This document shows, piece after piece, positions 60,479 to 64,000 of a DNA stretch of 64,000 bases. The notes beneath the pieces are model-generated. The model searched no databases. It was given only the letters and a program-made list of their open reading frames with translations, and was not told the origin of the DNA. The stretch is taken from the NCBI GenBank assembly GCA_038528965.1, contig JBCBEC010000006.1, positions 223,587 to 287,586 of the forward strand, given 5' to 3'. Numbering within the stretch: the first letter of the stretch is position 1; each line of letters opens with the position of its first letter. The position numbers and the translations under genes are program-made. The DNA is from Lewinella sp038528965 (GTDB lineage Bacteria > Bacteroidota > Bacteroidia > Chitinophagales > Saprospiraceae).

Positions 60479-61759
60479 ATGAAAAACTGGTCGCAATACC
60501 ATCAATGGCAGCCCGCACAGATTGAGTACCCGGACACTGAGGAAGCAGTGCAGCACGTTGTTCAACAAGCGGCAAATAACGGCCAGCATATTCGCATTAT
60601 GGGCAGCGCACACTCCTTTATGCCACTCTGGACGACAGAGGAAGTGCTCATTTCACTAGACCGATATCAGGGTATTTGTCAGGTGGATCAAGAAAAGCAG
60701 CAAGTCACAGTAAAAGCCGGCACTAAACTGTACGAGCTTGGTGATCTCCTCTTCCAACACGGTCTGGCGATGGAAAACCTCGGGGATATCGACCGGCAAT
60801 CAATTGGTGGTACTATCGGAACGGGAACCCACGGAACGGGGCTGTCTTTTGGCTCTATCAGCACTCAGGTAGTAAAGCTGCGTTTTGTAAACGGCAAGGG
60901 TGAGATTCGGCAATGTTCTCCTACCGAAAACCCTTCCTTATTTAAGGCTACGCAAGTGTCCTTAGGAGCCTTAGGGATAATCACAGAAATCACGCTACAG
61001 TGTATACCTGCTTATCGTTTGGCGCTACAGAATTTACAAGAGCCACTTGATCTGGTTTTAAGTGAACTACCGGAACGCTACCGCAACAATCGCAATTTCG
61101 AGTTTTACTGGTTTCCCTATACCGATAAGGCTTGGACGAAAAGCTCCAATATAGTGGAAGATCAAGCCGATAAAGTTTCCTGGCTTAACTACGTAGTGGA
61201 GTATGGGCTGGAAAACTACGCTTTTCAGGTCCTTTGCGAATTGGCCTATCGCTTTCCTGCGCTAAATGAGCGAATGGCTCGTTTTTCAGCGGCCGCCATT
61301 ACTCCGGTCCGCAAGGTATTGCACAGTCATAAGGTGTACGCTACGCAACGCTTGGTACGCTTCAATGAAATGGAATACAGTATTCCGCTAGAAGCGCAAG
61401 CAGAAGTTATGCGAGAAATTCAACGGCTATTCGAGCGGAAGCGGTTTCGAATCCACTTCCCGATTGAAAATCGAGTAGTTAAAGGAGACGATATCTACCT
61501 CAGTCCAGCCCATGGGCGTGACTCTGCCTACATTGCCTGCCACGCCTACGCTAAAAAGGATCCACTTCCCTACTTCAAGGCGCTGGAGGAAGTGTTCTTA
61601 GCCCATGACGGCCGGCCGCACTGGGGTAAAATGAATACGCTCAATCAAGAGCAGGCTGCCAGACGTTACCCAGCATTTGAACAGTTCTTACAACACCGTT
61701 TCGAAGAAGATCCGGAAGGGATTTTTCTCAATACTTATCTCAAAAAAACGTTGGGTTAG
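60479..61759 (+). CDS. Aldonolactone oxidase-type FAD protein
   Basis: The 426-residue product belongs to the FAD_binding_4 / D-arabinono-1,4-lactone oxidase family. The FAD domain has IRIMGSAHSFMPLW, then DIDRQSIGGTIGTGTHGTG, where the His could be a covalent FAD site as in vanillyl-alcohol oxidases. The C-terminal lactone-oxidase part has DGRPHWGKMNTL, the conserved HWGK motif. Oxidation of a sugar lactone or sugar alcohol is likely; the exact substrate is unknown. No signal peptide is seen. Confidence 0.88.
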   Translation: MKNWSQYHQWQPAQIEYPDTEEAVQHVVQQAANNGQHIRIMGSAHSFMPLWTTEEVLISLDRYQGICQVDQEKQQVTVKAGTKLYELGDLLFQHGLAMENLGDIDRQSIGGTIGTGTHGTGLSFGSISTQVVKLRFVNGKGEIRQCSPTENPSLFKATQVSLGALGIITEITLQCIPAYRLALQNLQEPLDLVLSELPERYRNNRNFEFYWFPYTDKAWTKSSNIVEDQADKVSWLNYVVEYGLENYAFQVLCELAYRFPALNERMARFSAAAITPVRKVLHSHKVYATQRLVRFNEMEYSIPLEAQAEVMREIQRLFERKRFRIHFPIENRVVKGDDIYLSPAHGRDSAYIACHAYAKKDPLPYFKALEEVFLAHDGRPHWGKMNTLNQEQAARRYPAFEQFLQHRFEEDPEGIFLNTYLKKTLG

Positions 61760-61865
61760 AATAGGTTATTGAGACCCCACAGTTTCCCTAGGGTTCTCCG
61801 TATTTTTTCCACTGCATCAATGATATAAATCACCCCTACCGTTCAGAACAAATATGTCCGCCTTC

Positions 61866-61896
61866 TTGCATTTAAGGTCAGAACCTAGTAATATTG
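61866..61896 (+). promoter_or_regulatory. Promoter of the first porin-like gene
   Basis: TTG (61866-61868) and TAATATTG (61889-61896) are 20 bp apart. This fits the Bacteroidota promoter with one mismatch in the -7 box, 66 bp upstream of the ATG. The same TAATATTG box occurs upstream of the DoxX-like gene. Confidence 0.5.
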
Positions 61897-61962
61897 CCCA
61901 AACTAATTAACCCGAGGGTAAGAGCGTTCTCTTAACTTACCCTACTAAAAACACCACTTTTT

Positions 61963-62610
61963 ATGCAAAAGTCAATGAAGCTTTTAACCCTATTACTATT
62001 ACTTGCCTTTACCTTTAATTCCTACGCACAATCTATCGGTCCCAAAGCGGGCATCAACATCGCCAGTTGGGCGGGTGACGACATCTTTGATGACTACGGC
62101 AGTACTATTGGCCTACAGTTTGGCGCGGTAGCGGTCATTCCTGTGAGCGACAAGTTTGCTATTCAACCAGAGCTGGTTTACCTCCAAAAAGGATCTTCGC
62201 TCGAACTCGACTTCTTGGGCGATAAGATTGAGACCACCAGCACCTTGAACTACTTCGAGATTCCTATTCTCGCAAGAATTACCGTAACCGAAGGCCCTAC
62301 TCAGGTCTTCATCAATGCTGGTCCTTCTATTGGTTTCGGCCTTAGCGGCACCGTAAAAAGTGAAGCCGGCGGAGAAGAAACAGAAGAAGACATCGACTTT
62401 GACGAAGATGGCCTCTCTTCTTTCGACTTCGGTATTGCTGTTGGTGGCGGTGTACAATTTGAAGCCGGTCCTGGCCACTTCTTCGTAGATGTGCGCTACC
62501 TGCTTGGTCTTGCTGGCTTAGATGACACAGAGCCAGAAGAAGATCAGATCGATGTTTTCAATCGTGGCCTTGGTGCTTCTGTTGGATTCTTATTCCCAAT
62601 TGGGCAGTAA
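61963..62610 (+). CDS. Porin-like outer-membrane beta-barrel, first tandem copy
   Basis: The 215-residue product has a signal peptide (LLTLLLLLAFTFNSYAQS). The opening after it is SIGPKAGINIASWAGDD, and acid-rich loops occur in the middle (EETEEDIDFDEDG). The barrel ends in GLGASVGFLFPIGQ. The general form is that of the Bacteroidota OmpW/PorT-like 8-stranded barrel. It is about 75-80 percent identical to the next gene by inspection, so a recent duplication is clear. Confidence 0.85.
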   Translation: MQKSMKLLTLLLLLAFTFNSYAQSIGPKAGINIASWAGDDIFDDYGSTIGLQFGAVAVIPVSDKFAIQPELVYLQKGSSLELDFLGDKIETTSTLNYFEIPILARITVTEGPTQVFINAGPSIGFGLSGTVKSEAGGEETEEDIDFDEDGLSSFDFGIAVGGGVQFEAGPGHFFVDVRYLLGLAGLDDTEPEEDQIDVFNRGLGASVGFLFPIGQ

Positions 62611-62624
62611 TTACACTCAAGAAA

Positions 62625-62653
62625 TGCTCGGAGGACCTCGAGTTCTCCGAGCA
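62625..62653 (+). terminator. Terminator after the first porin-like gene
   Basis: TGCTCGGAG (62625-62633) pairs with CTCCGAGCA (62645-62653) around an 11-nt loop, followed by CTTTTCC. It lies 14 bp after the stop. Confidence 0.75.
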
Positions 62654-62837
62654 CTTTTCCTTTCCGATTCCTGTAACGTTTTTCAATTTTTTTTCAGCCA
62701 AAATCAGTCCCGGCCAACCGGAGAAAGATGCAGCTATGCCCTGTATTCATCTCTCGTGAACCTTTTGGTCTTGGCTACAACAACTTAACCTTAGCATAAG
62801 AGACGCCATGTTTCTTACGCTGTAAAACCCCCATTTT

Positions 62838-63491
62838 ATGCACAAGCCAACTAACCTTTTGGCCTTATTATTTCTTCTTGCTTTTACTTTCAATGCACAC
62901 GCACAATCGATCGGTCCTAAAGCCGGTATCAACATCGGCAGTTGGGCGGGCGATGACGCTTTTGACGATGACGCTTACGGAAGCGCCACTGGCCTTCAAT
63001 TCGGTGCAGTAGCGGTAATTCCCGTTAGTGACAAGTTTGCTATCCAACCAGAGCTGGTTTACCTCCAGAAAGGGTCACAACTCGAACTGGATTTCTTAGG
63101 TGACAAGATCACTACCACCACCACCTTGAACTACCTGGAAATTCCAATCCTGGCTAGAATTAACCTCACAGAAGGTCCTACTCAAATCTTCATTAATGCT
63201 GGTCCTTCCATTGGATTAGGGCTTAGCGGTACCGTTAAAGCTGAGGCTGGCGGACAAGAAGAAGAGGATGATATCGACTTTGATGAAGACGGTATCAGTT
63301 CACTAGACCTAGGTCTGGCCGTTGGTGCTGGTGTACAGTTGGAAGTTGGCCCGGGCCAGCTGTTCTTTGATCTACGCTACCTACTAGGTCTTGCCAGCTT
63401 GGACGACTCTGAGCCAGAAGAGGACCAGATTGACATTTTCAATCGTGGCATTGGAGCCTCTGTAGGATTCTTGTTCCCGATTGGACAATAG
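62838..63491 (+). CDS. Porin-like outer-membrane beta-barrel, second tandem copy
   Basis: The 217-residue product has a signal peptide and the same block order as its upstream neighbour: SIGPKAGINIGSWAGDDAFD, EEEDDIDFDEDGISSLDLGL and the closing GIGASVGFLFPIGQ. The main differences are in the acid-rich loop. Its own terminator-separated transcript is implied by the hairpin between the genes. The IS1182-like element end lies only 18 bp after its stop. Confidence 0.85.
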   Translation: MHKPTNLLALLFLLAFTFNAHAQSIGPKAGINIGSWAGDDAFDDDAYGSATGLQFGAVAVIPVSDKFAIQPELVYLQKGSQLELDFLGDKITTTTTLNYLEIPILARINLTEGPTQIFINAGPSIGLGLSGTVKAEAGGQEEEDDIDFDEDGISSLDLGLAVGAGVQLEVGPGQLFFDLRYLLGLASLDDSEPEEDQIDIFNRGIGASVGFLFPIGQ

Positions 63492-63545
63492 TCTTTTTTA
63501 TATCGTTGGGGCTGTCTTAAAAGCCCCGGCGTTCAGACGGAGAAG

Positions 63546-63576
63546 CACCCTGAGGTCAGAGATTGGCTTCAGGGTG
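63546..63576 (-). terminator. Hairpin between the transposase stop and element end
   Basis: CACCCTGA (63546-63553) pairs with TCAGGGTG (63569-63576) around a 15-nt loop, inside the element end region. On the plus strand TTTAGTTTT follows, so it could instead end incoming transcription from the porin genes. Confidence 0.5.
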
Positions 63577-63633
63577 TTTAGTTTTGAACTATTCATTGAT
63601 GGCTCTGAGCTAGTCCGTGGAGGCCGTGAACGC

Positions 63634-64000
63634 TCAAGCAGCCTTATTTAGTGGCTTATAGCCCGATTCTGTGGCGATTTGGGCTGTATTAGGGCTATTG
63701 GGGTGAGGACCAGGCATAGGTATCCTCTTGGCTACTCTGAGGTTATGCCATTTAGTGAAGTTATTAGCGATAGCTAACAGTCCCATTTCGATATTGACCC
63801 CATCCAGTCCGGTGAGCATAAATCGTCGGAAGGCTCGATCTTGTTTGATGTGTCCAAAGACTGCTTCTACATCAATGTTGCGCTGGATTTTCTTTCGTCG
63901 CCCTTTGAGGGAGTCTAAGCGATCCTTTGCCTGTTGTCGATAGCGGCGTGCTCGATGGCTGACCTTAATGGTTCGATGATCGGTTTGAGCTTTAAAGCAT
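63634..64000 (-). CDS. IS1182-like transposase, C-terminal part
   Basis: The visible 121 residues run from CFKAQTDHRTIKVSHRARRY to the stop at 63634-63636. RNIDVEAVFGHIKQDRAFRR and MLTGLDGVNIEMGLLAIANN match the C-terminal part of IS1182-family DDE transposases, with the catalytic Glu in VEAVFG. The N-terminal part lies outside the window. The frame has no internal stop. A downstream sequence (PMPGPHPNSPNTAQI) is unusual and may be an extension of this copy. Confidence 0.85.
   Translation of the reverse strand, partial: CFKAQTDHRTIKVSHRARRYRQQAKDRLDSLKGRRKKIQRNIDVEAVFGHIKQDRAFRRFMLTGLDGVNIEMGLLAIANNFTKWHNLRVAKRIPMPGPHPNSPNTAQIATESGYKPLNKAA

Larger units (their letters stand above)
63509..64000 (-). 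mobile_element. IS1182-like insertion sequence, right end, partial
   Basis: The transposase reading frame runs off the window. GGGGCTGTCTTAAAAG (63509-63524) resembles the terminal inverted repeat start of IS1182/IS5-type elements, 18 bp after the stop of the second porin gene. The left end is outside the window, so the terminal repeat pair and target duplication cannot be checked. Confidence 0.65.

Noticed and set aside
63509..63528. Hairpin GGGGCT/AGCCCC as a terminator of the second porin gene
   Set aside because: The stem is short and the sequence fits better as an IS1182-like terminal inverted repeat.

Overview
The window looks like chromosome of a Bacteroidota bacterium, most likely a Lewinella-like member of the Saprospiria. 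The signs are three secreted proteins with Por/type IX secretion C-terminal tails, a TonB-dependent receptor with an N-terminal carboxypeptidase-regulatory-like domain, a carbamoyltransferase of the acetyl/succinyl-ornithine type, many SPII lipoproteins, and promoters of the TTG-N18-20-TAnnTTTG kind. Organism identity is inferred from gene content only.

Layout. 1-4.1 kb: the end of a WG-repeat protein, a GMC oxidoreductase with its gluconate-dehydrogenase-subunit-3-like partner, and a DoxX-like membrane protein. 4.2-7.8 kb: the proteostasis block tig-clpP-clpX. 7.9-8.2 kb: tRNA-Leu(UAG) with two 82-bp tandem repeats at its 3' end. 8.4-11.5 kb: argB and an argF'-type carbamoyltransferase around an unknown membrane protein. 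11.6-18 kb: an outer-membrane barrel, a large type IX-secreted propeller protein and a flavin amine oxidase. 18-26 kb: small membrane proteins and regulators (TetR, XRE, HxlR), with a decayed Crp/Fnr remnant and a frameshifted serine hydrolase; the HxlR gene diverges from a SnoaL-like lipoprotein gene across a clear operator array. 26-34.5 kb: an AT-rich methyltransferase, a serine hydrolase fusion, an SGNH/PKD secreted protein, an alpha/beta hydrolase and a TonB receptor. 34.5-46 kb: an accessory region of unknown lipoproteins and secreted proteins, one of them frameshifted, a pentapeptide-like protein, a retropepsin-like protein and a HEIGH metallopeptidase with a seven-repeat propeller. 46-51.5 kb: an LRR-ROC-COR GTPase with a C-terminal TIR/DUF4062-like domain, then a two-gene segment bounded by long palindromes. 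51.5-64 kb: a PNGase F-like secreted protein, a GAF-LuxR regulator, an SDR enzyme, a divergent QueA, RbfA, a sterol desaturase-CDGSH fusion, an aldonolactone oxidase, two tandem porin-like paralogues and the 3' end of an IS1182-like transposon.

The most unusual structure is the 1,231-bp segment 50206-51436. Each of its borders lies inside a long inverted repeat whose halves no longer match fully. Joining the outer flanks at the shared G|TT restores a perfect 25-bp inverted repeat on the chromosome, and circularising the segment restores a second perfect 25-bp inverted repeat. This is what attC x attC cassette recombination in an integron would leave, although no integrase gene is visible here. 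Related palindromes lie just 3' of the 51.5-kb gene and at 42.5 kb beside another AT-rich orphan gene.
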